Shown piece by piece: positions 38,000 to 60,236 of a DNA stretch of 64,000 nucleotides. A program made the position numbers and the translations under genes. The notes beneath the pieces are model-generated. The model ran no database searches and was not told where the DNA came from. It worked only from the letters and a program-made list of their open reading frames with translations. Source of the DNA: Halocaridina rubra. Taxonomy: Eukaryota > Arthropoda > Malacostraca > Decapoda > Atyidae. The stretch covers positions 1 to 64,000 of the forward strand of contig JAXCGZ010009490.1 of the NCBI GenBank assembly GCA_037179515.1, written 5' to 3'. The stretch's first letter is position 1; each line of letters opens with the position of its first letter.

Positions 38000-39596
38000 A
38001 AACAGACAGCACAGATATTACTGTACTTGAACACCCCACCCTTATACCACTACTCTGTTAAATGAAACTCAGAATTCAACTTTCTTTTAATTTTGGAAAT
38101 GCAATGACACATGAAGAAACTTGAATTAATATTTGGAGCTGGAACAAATTTTAAATATATGAAATGCTGCCTCGAATCTCGGAGGTGGTGAGCACGATTT
38201 CGATTCCTGGCACCACAGATGGATGCCAAAACTTTGGCCTCAACTTGACGATCACCTCTGTCACACAGGCAGAGACGAATAGAGGACACTGCAATTGCAG
38301 AAACAAAAACGACACACCGTTAATAATGGGAAAACTGAAAGCACGAGCGAACTTGTAATGAGTTTCCAATATTATTCTACTTGATGAAAATATATTGGTT
38401 AGTCGCAGCTAACCAGAAATATTTATGCTACCGTAAGAGCATACAAAACCATTAATTCCTTGCCGGTATTAAAAGAAAACAATTTATTCACAATAAATGA
38501 AGAATAAGCAAGACAAATACAGTACTGTATGTATTCCTTAAATTTTGGGCAACCACAAAAGTTACAATGATTTGCAATTTATATGATAAAACACTATTTA
38601 CAATAAAGGGAGAATCTACGAGATAAATACAGTATTCATTCACTTTTGGTTATCAAGAACTATTTGCAATGAAAAAGGGGCAAGACCACCTTTTGAAGTA
38701 TATGCAACTTATAACTCAAAACACACTATCCCCAATATATGAAGAATCAGCAAGATAAATACAGTATGTATTCATTAAATTGTGGTTGACAAAAAATATT
38801 TGCAAAGCCAACAGGGTAAAATTACTTTTTAATTATTTGCGATTTATAGCATAAACACTTTAGTTAAATGATTAATTATTTGCAATTTATATAGTAAATA
38901 ACTTTATTCACGAGATTTTTGACGTAAAACACTTTATTTACGATGATAGAAAGGGGTGAAATGAAATTAGAATTCGTAAAGAAAAGGGATAGATTTTTAC
39001 GGGATCATAACCAATTTTCTGAGGATGAGATTTTCGTTTGGCACCTTCAATGAAAGAAATTTCTTATCAATGTATATCAGCGGTAATTCCCAGGTCAAGG
39101 AATTAAGTTTGGCAAATGAGATTCCAGTTAGGTAATCTACAAAAGTTCGATTTGTATGGGAATGGAATCTGAGAAAATTTTCGTAGGATTTGACCAGTAA
39201 CGAATTTAACCAGTTTCTTGACTTCCCAATTTGCTTGACCAAAAAGCTTTACCATACATTTTCCCTCACCTTGTTTGTGCTAGATGAAGTTCTGTGAAGA
39301 CGCCGCTTAAATAAGGTTTGAAGTAAGCTTGACTGCTGAGGCGAGATCATAGCTCTGGGATGTTTGGCAGCCAAATGAGGACAATTCAATGTCCCTCCTG
39401 GTAACGTCATCTGTAGGATATATTTCTAGAGAAGTAACTTGTTCATATAATATTCGAAGGCTGCTGTAGTAGTGGTTCCTGGCAGATAATTATGGCAGAG
39501 ATGAAAGGGAGAGACAGTATTTTAGGTGCAAGAAGCGGAAGCAAATAAAAAAGCCGAGAATTAATATGGGCAAAATAGGTTACTGGCAAACAATCT
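38000..39596. other. Intergenic, with a degenerate ~120-bp repeat
   Basis: aagataaatacagtatgtattc-type phrases recur near 38511, 38618 and 38752 with tttgcaatttata and acactttattta between them, suggesting a worn tandem repeat over 38460-38940. Elsewhere no gene recognised; the frames at 38151 and 38997 show no known motif. Confidence 0.4.
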
Positions 39597-39629
39597 CTAG
39601 AACGTTCTTTGTGTTTGCGGAGACGGAAT

Positions 39630-42600
39630 TTTAACTTGAAGTTCTGCTCCTGCTATTGAGTATCCAAGCTTGATCCTACTCACATTTGTGCCTATTCTCA
39701 TTACCTTACATTTAGAAGTATTGAATTTCATTAACCACTTTTCTGACCACTCATACACACTATTCAGGTCTTCTTGAAGTTCTCTACCTTTGTTCTCGTC
39801 TCTTAATTTCTTCACAATCTTTGCATCAACTGCATATATATTCAAGAACGCATTTACAGGTTCTGGAAGGTCATTTACTTATGCAAGAAACAGAAGGGGC
39901 CCTAAAGCTGAAGCCTCTGGGACCATCACTAAACTTTCTCCCTTTAGAGTTTGAGTGTGTTACTCTAACCCTCAGTTCCCTTCCTTTTAAGTACGTTTTT
40001 ATCCACACCAAGACATTTCCACTAATTTTTTGCTGTTACTTGCAGCTTCTTAATAAGTCTCCCATGTGGGACCGTATGAATGCCTTCTTTGGACATCTTT
40101 TAATATGCAATCTGCCCAAGCCTCTCTTTGCTATAAATTCCGGCTTACCTCATCACAATATTCTAATAAGTTTGTTGCTATTGATCTGCCTTCTCTGAAG
40201 CCATGTTGTCTCACTGACAAAAAGCTGAAGGATTTAGTAGTTTTACCATAAGTTTGCAAACTATGCTGGTTAAGAAAACAAGGCTATTGTATAGAGTTGT
40301 ATTTTCCCTTCCCTTTTAGAAGATATGTACAATATTTGCTTGTTTTCAGCATATTATAATCTCCCTAGATTCCAGTAACTTTTCAAATATGATGCATAGT
40401 GTCACTGATATTGGTTTAGCTCTCTTCTTTCTTATGTAAAGAGATATTGCATCGGGACCCGTTGCTTTATGGCATCTAACTTCATGAACTTTTTGCATAC
40501 CTCAGTTGCTAAAAAGACGAAGTTCTCTAATATAGGCCCATGGTATCTTATATCTGCAATCTGAGGGTGTTGAGTATATTCTACTGTAAATACTAATTAA
40601 ATGAAACTTTGTGTTCAATTCTTGGCAGATCTTCATCTGTTTCCGTGATGTTTCCACCTTCCCTCTTTACATTAAAACTTGTTTTTTGATCTTCAGTTTT
40701 CCTCTGAAAAGTCTGTGGATATGTTTGGAATGTTTTCTATACTTCCATGTAATATCCCTCTCATAATCCCTTTGCCTATCTTGTTTTTCCTTAGGTAAAC
40801 ATTTCTTGCTTGATTGTAAGTCTGTCAGGGATTTATACTTTTTCTTGTCTCATGCATACTCCAGCATTAGCCTCTCCTTGCCTTACCTCTTTAACACTCA
40901 TTACTGAATCATTTTCCCACCCATTAAGGACTCCTATGATGGTGGATGGTATGCATCAAGTAACCATCTTCTCATATTCCTCACAAAAGATTTCATAAAT
41001 ATCATGTGCATAATTATCGTTAAATAAGGTCATCCAGTCAACAACATCATTTAGATCATTAAATTTGTTTTAACATCCTTTCTGATAGTTCCCCCTTGTT
41101 TCCTTCTCAATTTTACTACTTTCAGGCAGAATGTGTATGATGATATACACAATCAATAAAATGCATTTCTTACTTTTTACAATTGTTGGCTCATCTCAAT
41201 TTTCCAATATCCCACACATTATGTGGGAATACAAGATCAAGCAGTGATGGCTCATCCCAACTCTTGGCCCTCATTGGTTCGAGTGCATGTTGTAGTTGAA
41301 AATTTCCTTGTACACAATCTAGGAATCTTGCCCCAGAAGAATTCTCTCCACTGTGCAGGTTAAGACTTATCCAATCTATCTCTCTATGATTAATATCTCC
41401 CATAATCAAAATCCTACACTTTTTTTCCATGTGATGTTAAGAACTGCGTTTACGACTTCGACAGTACCTATATGACTTTCCTGAAAAACTTCTAGTCATT
41501 TTTTATTCCTTGGTGGGTCTTCTACAACAGCTACTAAAATGGTCTCTGAACCAGTATTTATGTAAGCAACAAGAAATTCCTTGAACTCACTCTTTATAGT
41601 AATGTTGATTTCTTCAACCTGAGACCTTTCACTTATGAGCAATGTTATCCCTCCACAGTCCTCTCAGATCTTGCAATCCTTATTATTTTGAATCCCATAG
41701 AGACTTCTATGACACTGTTTACATCCTCACTGAACAGTCTCTGTAACTTCTACTATATCTGTCATGCTGTTTTAAATTCTATTATTTAAATTTACTACCT
41801 TACCAGCTACCCCATCCGCATATGTGTACAGCAATCTTAATGTGACTGCGTTCCCTGATTTCCTAGCATTATCTTCTTCATCACCCCTTTGGCTGGAAGA
41901 ATTCAGAAACAGAAATTTTCTAATCTTCTTCAGTTCTTCCCTCATTTGACCTTTCAGCTTTTTTGTAGGAAGCTTTTGAACCTTTCCATCTCTTCCTGTG
42001 TTCTATATAGTCTCATGAATACTATTCTAAATACATGAAGGTTATTTTAGTTTTTTGACCTTATCAATAATTCTTTACATGTGTCCCCTCTCTCAAAGGC
42101 TACTTTCATAATTCTTGCCTTTCCCACCCCAAAATATTTACCTATTCAGTGAATACAATAATTGCTGAACCACATAGTACTCCAAGCTTCCTTGTGAGAT
42201 CTAAGACCCTATATTTATTATGTTCATACCTCCCCAGCTTTGTTGACTCCTGGGATTCACTTATCCCTGAGATTATTACTGAATTCTCTTTGGCATGTAT
42301 CTGAACATTTACCTATTCAGTGAATACAATATTTGCTGAACCACATAGTACTCCAAGCTTCCTTGTGAGATCTAAAACCCTATATTTATTATGTTCATAC
42401 CTCCCCAGCTTTGTTGACTCCTGGGATTCACTTATCCCTGAGATTATTACTGAATTCTCCTTGTCAAGTGCTTGTTTGATCAATGGATTTGCCCTTTCAG
42501 TCACAACATCTTTAATTTGTTTCTATTACTGATGTTTTGTAGCCAACTGTATATATATTTTCCAGTACTACGTCCCTCACTGCATTTTGTATTGCCCTAT

Positions 42601-43101
42601 TTTTCTTCACTGCACTTGCAAATGATCTTGTAATACTCTCATATTCCATATTTAGCTCCAGAAATCCTTTTGTAATCTGATCAGTGCTTTCCTTTATCTG
42701 GATATTCGAAGATGCAGTCTCATCCCTTTCAGAAGAAAACAGTGTACTAGCATATAATTCATTTAGGTTATTACCCAAATCCTTGTTGTTATCTTCTTGT
42801 TTAGAATTTCTAGCCTCTAGTGTTTTTCCCCATTTTAGCTTTTTCATTTATATCACTAATCTTTTCTTTCCTCACCTTGTTATTATTTTTTTAATTTGTT
42901 TATAATCTCTCTTAGTGTGTCCTTTTCTTTTACCTTACTTAGAAAATTTTTATTCATTTCTCTTTCCATATTCTTCATATTTTCATCCAGATCCAATAGA
43001 AAAGCCAAGAGTTCCCAGAATTCGTGTTTCATTTTCCCACAAGTTTCTCACCCTCTCACTCCCCTGGAGATCCCTACCACCTCTTCCATGACCATATTTT
43101 G

Positions 43102-43159
<58 letters not shown>

Positions 43160-43235
43160 GGCTGGATCTTGAAGTTTGATTCCCTCAGAGATAATTTTTT
43201 TCTATCCAGTTTCACACATATATACTTTACCTCTT
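39630..43235 (-). mobile_element. CR1-like LINE copy, 3'-truncated
   Basis: Minus strand. Parallels 19690-21660 and extends it: post-RT linker (39845-39597, WSEKWLMKFNTSKCKVMRIG), RT (40000-40700), endonuclease region (41191-41430, RILIMGDINHREIDW, a conserved APE-endonuclease motif) and coiled ORF1-like parts (42313-42850). 171 bp is duplicated in tandem at 42140-42481. Contains (GA)n at 43099-43155. Many stops. Confidence 0.75.
43099..43155. repeat. (GA)n microsatellite
   Basis: gagaga repeat with one gga interruption. Confidence 0.95.
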
Positions 43236-43339
43236 ATGAATGCTAATTCATAAACCATCTGTTCCCTTTCTTCTTATTAAGTTTTATCCATTCCAAGATA
43301 TTTCCACTTATTCCTGCCATTATATGTGTGTTTGTATGT

Positions 43340-46300
43340 GTATGTAATTACTTAGTTGTAATTACCTAATTTTACCCCTGAGCTGTTCCATTTTTATACT
43401 CATCATATTGTCTTTAAAACTATAAATTGTTTTAACATTAATTACTTACTCGCTTAGAGAATTCCAATCAACAAGTATTTTTACATTAAAAATAGTACTC
43501 TCTTACATCCTGCAAGGAAGATTTCTTTTGAAGCCTAAAACTAGCTCTAGAGCCAGCCATATCAAAATAACATAGATCCCTATCCAGTCTGTCAAAACCA
43601 TGAAGTAGCTTAAAAATTCCCACTATATCCCAAATATTTCTTTTAGCTTCGAGAGATGGTAAGTCTATTTCCCTCAGCCTCTTCTCATATGTGAGATTGC
43701 ATATTTCTGGCACCTGTTTCGTGGCATGTATCTGAACTTTTTCCAGCTTATTTATATGCTTTTCATGTGTGGATTCCAAAAGGGGGCTGCATATTCAAGC
43801 TCTGGTCTCACATAAGTTACATAAATATTTCTGAACATTTCCCTGTCCATATGTCTGAAAGGTATACTAGCATTTGCTAAGAAACAGTATGCAGTCCTTA
43901 CTTTGCCATTCATATGCATTTTCGGTGACAAATCTACCATTATTTTTATTCCTAGATCTCTCTCTTTTCCGTCTCTTGAACTGCTATTAAGTATCTAAGC
44001 ATGGGGCTTCCTGCACTTGTACCCATTCTCATTACCTTACATTTTGAAGTATTGAATTTCATTAGCCACTTTTCTGAACACTAATGCAGATTTTTTAGGT
44101 CTTTCTGAAGTTCGCTACTATTGTTCTCGTCTCTTAGTTTCTTCATAATATTTGCATCGTATGCAAACATTAAAAAATGACTTTACAGACTTTAGTAAAT
44201 CATTTACGTATACAAGAAATTAAAGTGGCTCTAAAACTGAAGCCTGTGGAATCCCACAAATAACTTTTCTCAATTCAGGCACTGAGTGCCTTAATCTAAC
44301 CTCTATTCATTTCCTTCCAAGTAAATTTTTATCTATTCCAAGACATTTCCACCTACTTTCACCACTGTTTGTAGCTTATTAATAAGTTTTCCATGTGGGA
44401 CCATATCAAATGCCTGCTGAAATTCTAGGAGTATGCAAACTTCCCACCCTTTTCTTTCCTGTAAGATGTGACTTACATCCTTATAAAATTCTAATAAGTT
44501 TATTACTGTTGATCTGCCTTTTCTAAAGCAATGTTGTCTCACTGTTAAAAATTTAAAGGATTCCAAGTGATGAGAGATGTGTGTTCTTAGTAGTTTCTCC
44601 ATAACTTTGCAAAAGATACTGGTCAAGGAAAAGGCTTATGGTTTAGACCTGTATCCCTATTTTCCTTCTTTCAGATAGGTGATATGTTTGCTTGATTCCA
44701 GTAACTTGGAATTTTCCCAGATTCCAGCAACTTTTCAAATATGATGTATTGCGCCAACGATATTGGTTAAGTGCATTTTTAGAGTACGTAAGGGGATATG
44801 TCATCAAGATATGTAGCTTAATGGGCATTAACTCCATGAACCATTGCCTACCTCTTGGTTGAAAAGATGATATCCTCTAATACCGGCGCATGATCTCTTA
44901 TCTCTGCAATCTGATGGGGTGGCTTCTTTCTGCTGTAAATATGAGCCAAATCTCCTTGTTCAATTCTTCGCAGATCTCTTCATCCATCTCAGCAATGCTT
45001 CTTTGCTCTCTCTTATCTTTAAAGTCTGTTCATTGACCTTCAGCTTTTCTCTAATAAAGCTGTGGAAACGCTTTGTATTTTCTTAAATCTTCCTTGTAAT
45101 ATCCACTTCATAATATCTCTCTGCCACTCTTCTTTTCTTTAGGTAATCATTTCTTGGTCGTTGGTAAGTGTGCCAGAAATTTAAAGTTTTTATCCTCCTA
45201 TTCCTATGCCAGCATTTATCTCTACACTCCTTAGCTCTCTTACACTCATTATTGAACTATTTCTCTCTGACATGAGTAACTCCTATTTTGGTGGATGTTA
45301 TGCAGCGAGGAGCTATCTTCCAATATTCCTCACAAAAGAGTTTGTACATCTCTTGTATAGATTTGTCGTTAAATAAAAAGATCGTTATTTTGTTATAATC
45401 TCCTTTCGGATAGTTTTTCCTTGTGTCCATCTCAGTGCCCCTACTTTGCTGGTCAACAACACACAGTTGTCACTTTTTCTAATTAGTAGGACATACTCAA
45501 TTTTATCAATATCCATCACATTATCTGTGAATACTAGATCGAGAAGTGATCGCTCATCCCCACCCCTGGCCCTCGTTGATTTCAGTACATATTGGTGTTA
45601 GGATAGTTCCCTGTACACATTCTAGGAATCTTACTGCATATCTCCCCATTGTGTGGGTCAAGATTAGTCCAATCTCTCTCTCTATGATAAAAATGTCCCA
45701 TATCCGACAGCTATTATAATGCTCTCTAATCCAATATTTATGCGATCAACAAAATAATTCCTTGATACCACTTTATTTAGTAATGTTAATTTCTTTAAAC
45801 TAAAACCTTTCACATATGAGCAATACTATCCTTCCACCATTCCTCTCAGATCAATCAATCCTTAATATTCTGAATCCATTAGGAAAAACTGTAACACCGT
45901 TTAAGTCCTCACTTAATCTCTGTATCCACTACTATATCTGCCTTACTGTTGTGAAGCCTATCCTTTAATTCTATTGCCTTTTCAGCTACCGCATCAGCAT
46001 TTGTGTTCAGCAACCTTAATGACGCAGCATCCCCTGATTTCTAGCGTTTATCTTCTTTATCACCAACCCTTTGGCTGGAAGAACCCTGAAATAAACAATT
46101 ATCTTATCTTCTTCATGTCTTTCCTCATTTAACTTTTCAGCTTCTTGCATCAAGATTTTAAACTTTTTCATCTCTTCCTGTATTCTTTGAACACTATTCT
46201 GAATCCTTGAAGATCTTTTATGTTTTCTGACATCATTCTTAATTCTATACATATGTCCCTTATCTCAGTGGTCACTTTTATAATTCTTGCCTCTCCCTCC

Positions 46301-46790
46301 CTAGACTACTTCCAAGTTTGGTGAATATTTGCAATATTCTATGGACCTCTTACTACTCCAAGCTTCTTTATCAGTTCTATAACTCTAGCTTTATTATGTT
46401 CAAGTCTCCCCTGCCATGTTCACTCCTGTGATTCACTTATGCCTGATATTATCACTGACTTCTCTTTATCAAGTGCTTGTGTGATCAGTGGATTAGCCCT
46501 TTCAATCACATCTTTCATTTTTTTCTATTACTGTTTCTTTGTAGTCAACAGTATTTACATTTTCCAGTTCTACCTCCCTCACTGCCTCTTTTACTGCCAA
46601 ATTTTTCTTCACTGCACCTGAAAAGACTTTGTAATGCTACGGTGTTCCGTATTTAGCTCCTGAAAATCTTTTCTAAACTGCTCGATATTTACCTTTATTT
46701 TGACATTCCAAGCTGCAATATCATCTCTCAGAATAGAGCAGTGAACTAACATTGAATTCAGTTAGGTTGACACTCAACTATTTGTTGTTA
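43340..46790 (-). mobile_element. CR1-like LINE, near-full-length decayed copy
   Basis: Minus strand, from the 3' tail at 43340 (gtaattacctaatttt) through the C-terminal domain (43779-43486), YVRPELEYAAPFWNPHMK (43940-43752), RT palm (44626-44333, VMEKLLRTHISHHLESFKFL), endonuclease (45180-45960) and ORF1-like coil (46252-46016) to about 46790. It abuts the preceding copy. Confidence 0.75.
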
Positions 46791-47142
46791 TATTCTTATT
46801 TATAAATGTATGAGACTACTTGTTATGCAGTTTTAGTATCAATCTATTCACATTTTATAGGGTTCAGTAATTTATCCTCTAAAATATAAATCTGTAGTAT
46901 ACAACTGAAAGAAGTGTATTAAATATATACTATCTGTATCTGAATATATAATTCGTATCTTGTAAAGATAATTAGCCCCCTGAACCTCATGTAATGATAA
47001 AAAACTTCGTACATTATTTGGTTAAGTCAGGTTAGGTTAAATGACTTACCTCGTAAATACAATTTACTTGGCGTAGATCATAATATTCTCTATCAGAAAA
47101 CATATAATATCCCATATATTCTTTATACTTGTATATTTTCAG

Positions 47143-57259
<10,117 letters not shown>

Positions 57260-57398
57260 TCCGCTGCTTGAGCTTTTATATAATTGTTATGATTTATACG
57301 ATGTAAAGAAGTTGCACTTGGTAGAAAACCTCAATACGCAGGAAAATATGTTGAAATACTGGCGTGTAAAAGCTCTTTACCTTCTCATGCTCTCTTAG

Positions 57399-57543
<145 letters not shown>

Positions 57544-57793
57544 CCTAATATTAATTACCTCATTGTTCGTATGGGAAAGTTCCCTACGTCATTCTCCGTC
57601 TCCCGTGGTTTTCAACTCTCAAGCAGATATATACATTTTTCAATTCTTAATAGTGTTATTTCATCACTTATGAATCTTATTACTTTGTTGTTTATTTATT
57701 TATACATTTATTATACTTGCCCTTTGGCCGTGTTTCTCCAGCCTGACCAGTCAAGGTACCTCACCTATCCCATGCCTGCTTACTCTAAGCTCC

Positions 57794-57799
57794 AATAAA
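57794..57799 (+). terminator. Possible poly(A) signal of DUSP12-B
   Basis: AATAAA 535 bases after the stop, beyond an (AT)n tract and a LINE tail. Confidence 0.25.
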
Positions 57800-57839
57800 T
57801 ATGTGCTTACGATGGGTAGAATCAAGAGGGTCCACATAA

Positions 57840-58900
57840 CAGACGAGAGGATCTCTTCAAGTGTTTGAACCAAGGAGACATTTTTTTTGTCTATAAGGTA
57901 ATCAATAACCAGAATGGATTCGTCATGGATTTAGGTGATGAGTTCATGGAAAATCTTTGCACTGATATATGCAGAGCCTTCAGGCAAATGAAGTTTGAGA
58001 TTATTTAAAAACAAAATAAAAAAAACTTGTTCTTATGGGCACTGATCCCTATGTCAAAGATCATAATAATGACAAAAAATGAAACCGAAATTAAAAGAAT
58101 TATTTCAAACAACAAAGCTCAATCTGTAGTCAGAATCCCCAGCACTAAGCGTTTGTTAAATATAAGCTTGCAGACAACATGGTTAAAGAAATCAGAGAGC
58201 AAGGAACTTTCTTCTTTAACACTAAAATCAATCCTAGAAATATCAAAGAGGAAATATTTATCAATATAAACATTTGTTTTACATGTTATAGTTATGAACA
58301 TCTTACCAAAGGCGGCTAAAGTGACATACAGTTGGAATGAAAACAAATGTAAATCCAGATTAAGAAAAATGATCAACAACTGATCAGGGGATGATTCCAC
58401 ACTAGCTGCTGGATGCCCCATAAGGAGAAAAGATGAAGAAAAGACTACCTGGCAGAAATAAGAAAAGACAAAATCGAGCCTACACTGTCATATTCCGAGG
58501 CGATGGTAACTATTGTCAATTAAATTTATCAACTCAATGGTATGCCAAAAAAAAAGGCTCCCCAAAATGTTCCTCCTGACCCTCTCCTTCAGAGACCGAA
58601 CTCACCTTCAACAAAATTCTCTGAACTTGAAACAATGCAAGAAGCTGTGGATGAAGCTGCATCTATGGCTTATAATATACAGGAATATTCAAAAGAATAG
58701 AAAACGACTCTTTCATTCTATAGAAGGAACAATTCCCCAAAAAGACTATATTATTGGCTTATATTTGACAGCCCAGGAAACAGAAACCTTGGGAATTGAA
58801 CACAATATCGGTAAACAGAAAAAAGTCACAGGTACAAAACAAAGAGAAAGGGTAAAGTTGAGAAAAGAACTTAATTTCAAAATTTTAGGTAGCAATGTAA
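57840..58900 (+). mobile_element. LINE ORF1-like (zinc-knuckle) fossil
   Basis: Frames joined by shifts read DLFKCLNQGDIFFVYKVINN, DLGDEFMENLCTDICRAF, then CFTCYSYEHLTKG and SGDDSTLAAGCPIRR (Cys/His knuckle remnants) and WYAKKKAPQNVP. This resembles gag-like ORF1 proteins of invertebrate LINEs. Broken by stops. No RT follows. Confidence 0.5.
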
Positions 58901-58974
58901 AAAAAAAAAAATAAAGAAATCTAGCCGATGATATGGAGAAGAAAATCAGCGATCTCTTACGAAGAACACATACA

Positions 58975-59416
<442 letters not shown>

Positions 59417-59419
59417 AGT

Positions 59420-59830
59420 AGGAGTAGATTATGAATGGAGCTTGCTAAGCAAAGAGGGGGTTAATGCTAACTCAATCCATAGCGTTAAGGACAAGTATGT
59501 TAAGTATCAATAAGTACAAAAATGGAACAGACTAGTTGACGGTGAGTTACGAGCATAGGGCTCTTTCTCGTAAGCACAATTAAGTGATTGCTCATTAATG
59601 AACCAATTCTCTCTAGCATGAATTAATCCTAATTTTGAGGATGGTTTGCAACAAGTAACCATCTTGCGGTTTCTTCCCATATTTCTCACAAAGGATTTCG
59701 TACATCTCTTGTACAAAGTTGTTGCTAAGTAATATAATCCACTTAATAATTAGAAAAAAATATAATTAATTTTTGTAATACCCTTTTTGATACTTCCTCC
59801 TTATGTCTATCTCAGTGCCCCCCTCCTGTG
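59420..59830. mobile_element. CR1-like LINE scraps in opposite orientations
   Basis: 59420-59590 is a + strand 3' end (ggggttaatgctaactcaat, gggctctttctcgtaagcac). 59600-59830 matches the 45280-45440 region of the LINE in minus orientation (ttctcacaaaggatttcgta, ctatctcagtgccc). Confidence 0.65.
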
Positions 59831-59954
59831 TGTGCTTTGACTCGGCTTACCCCCTTGGAAGGAGGGACTGAAGCTATAATTTTGTGTGTGCCGAGTAACA
59901 AAGGAGGCTTCATCTACGTCATAACATTATCTTCTTTTGGGATGTAGTAAAACA

Positions 59955-60003
59955 CGAAGCTTATAAAGACGTCAGAACATGACGCAGCTGAAATAGTTGC
60001 ATC
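59955..60003 (+). promoter_or_regulatory. Candidate core promoter of the oxidoreductase gene
   Basis: In a non-repetitive, GC-richer stretch: TATA-like ttataaag at 59961-59968, an adjacent CRE-like gacgtcag at 59969-59976, and the first good ATG 43 bases after the TATA-like box. Pattern only. Confidence 0.25.
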
Positions 60004-60040
60004 ATGGGAAGCATTCTGCTATCTCGGAATGAGGTCAGCG
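60004..60040 (+). CDS. Tentative first exon of the oxidoreductase
   Basis: ATG at 60004 in catcATGG context opens MGSILLSRNEVS and one base, ending before gtctgt (weak donor). Its phase fits the acceptor at 60190, so both could join. No homology supports it. Confidence 0.25.
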
Positions 60041-60190
60041 GTCTGTCTTTCCCTGAAAAGCTTATGAGGAACTTCCGAACTGTCATCGACAATTAAGAAA
60101 GGAATTTTTCTAATTGTAGAAAGAGTGACACGTGCCTTTTTAATTATAATTTTCTATATTTATTAAAATTATAGCTATTTGTTCCTTTAG

Positions 60191-60236
60191 ATTCAGTGGA
60201 TCACACTGCCCGTGATATCGCAGAAGGAATAGTAAA
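60191..60236 (+). CDS. Oxidoreductase leader exon
   Basis: Acceptor gttcctttag, donor gtatgc. Encodes SVDHTARDIAEGIV and two bases of Lys. Supported by phase with the next exon, not by a known motif. Confidence 0.5.

Noticed and set aside
58513..58914. 133-residue + strand frame
   Set aside because: Out of frame with the zinc-knuckle ORF1 remains that explain the region; its composition is just Lys-rich read-through.
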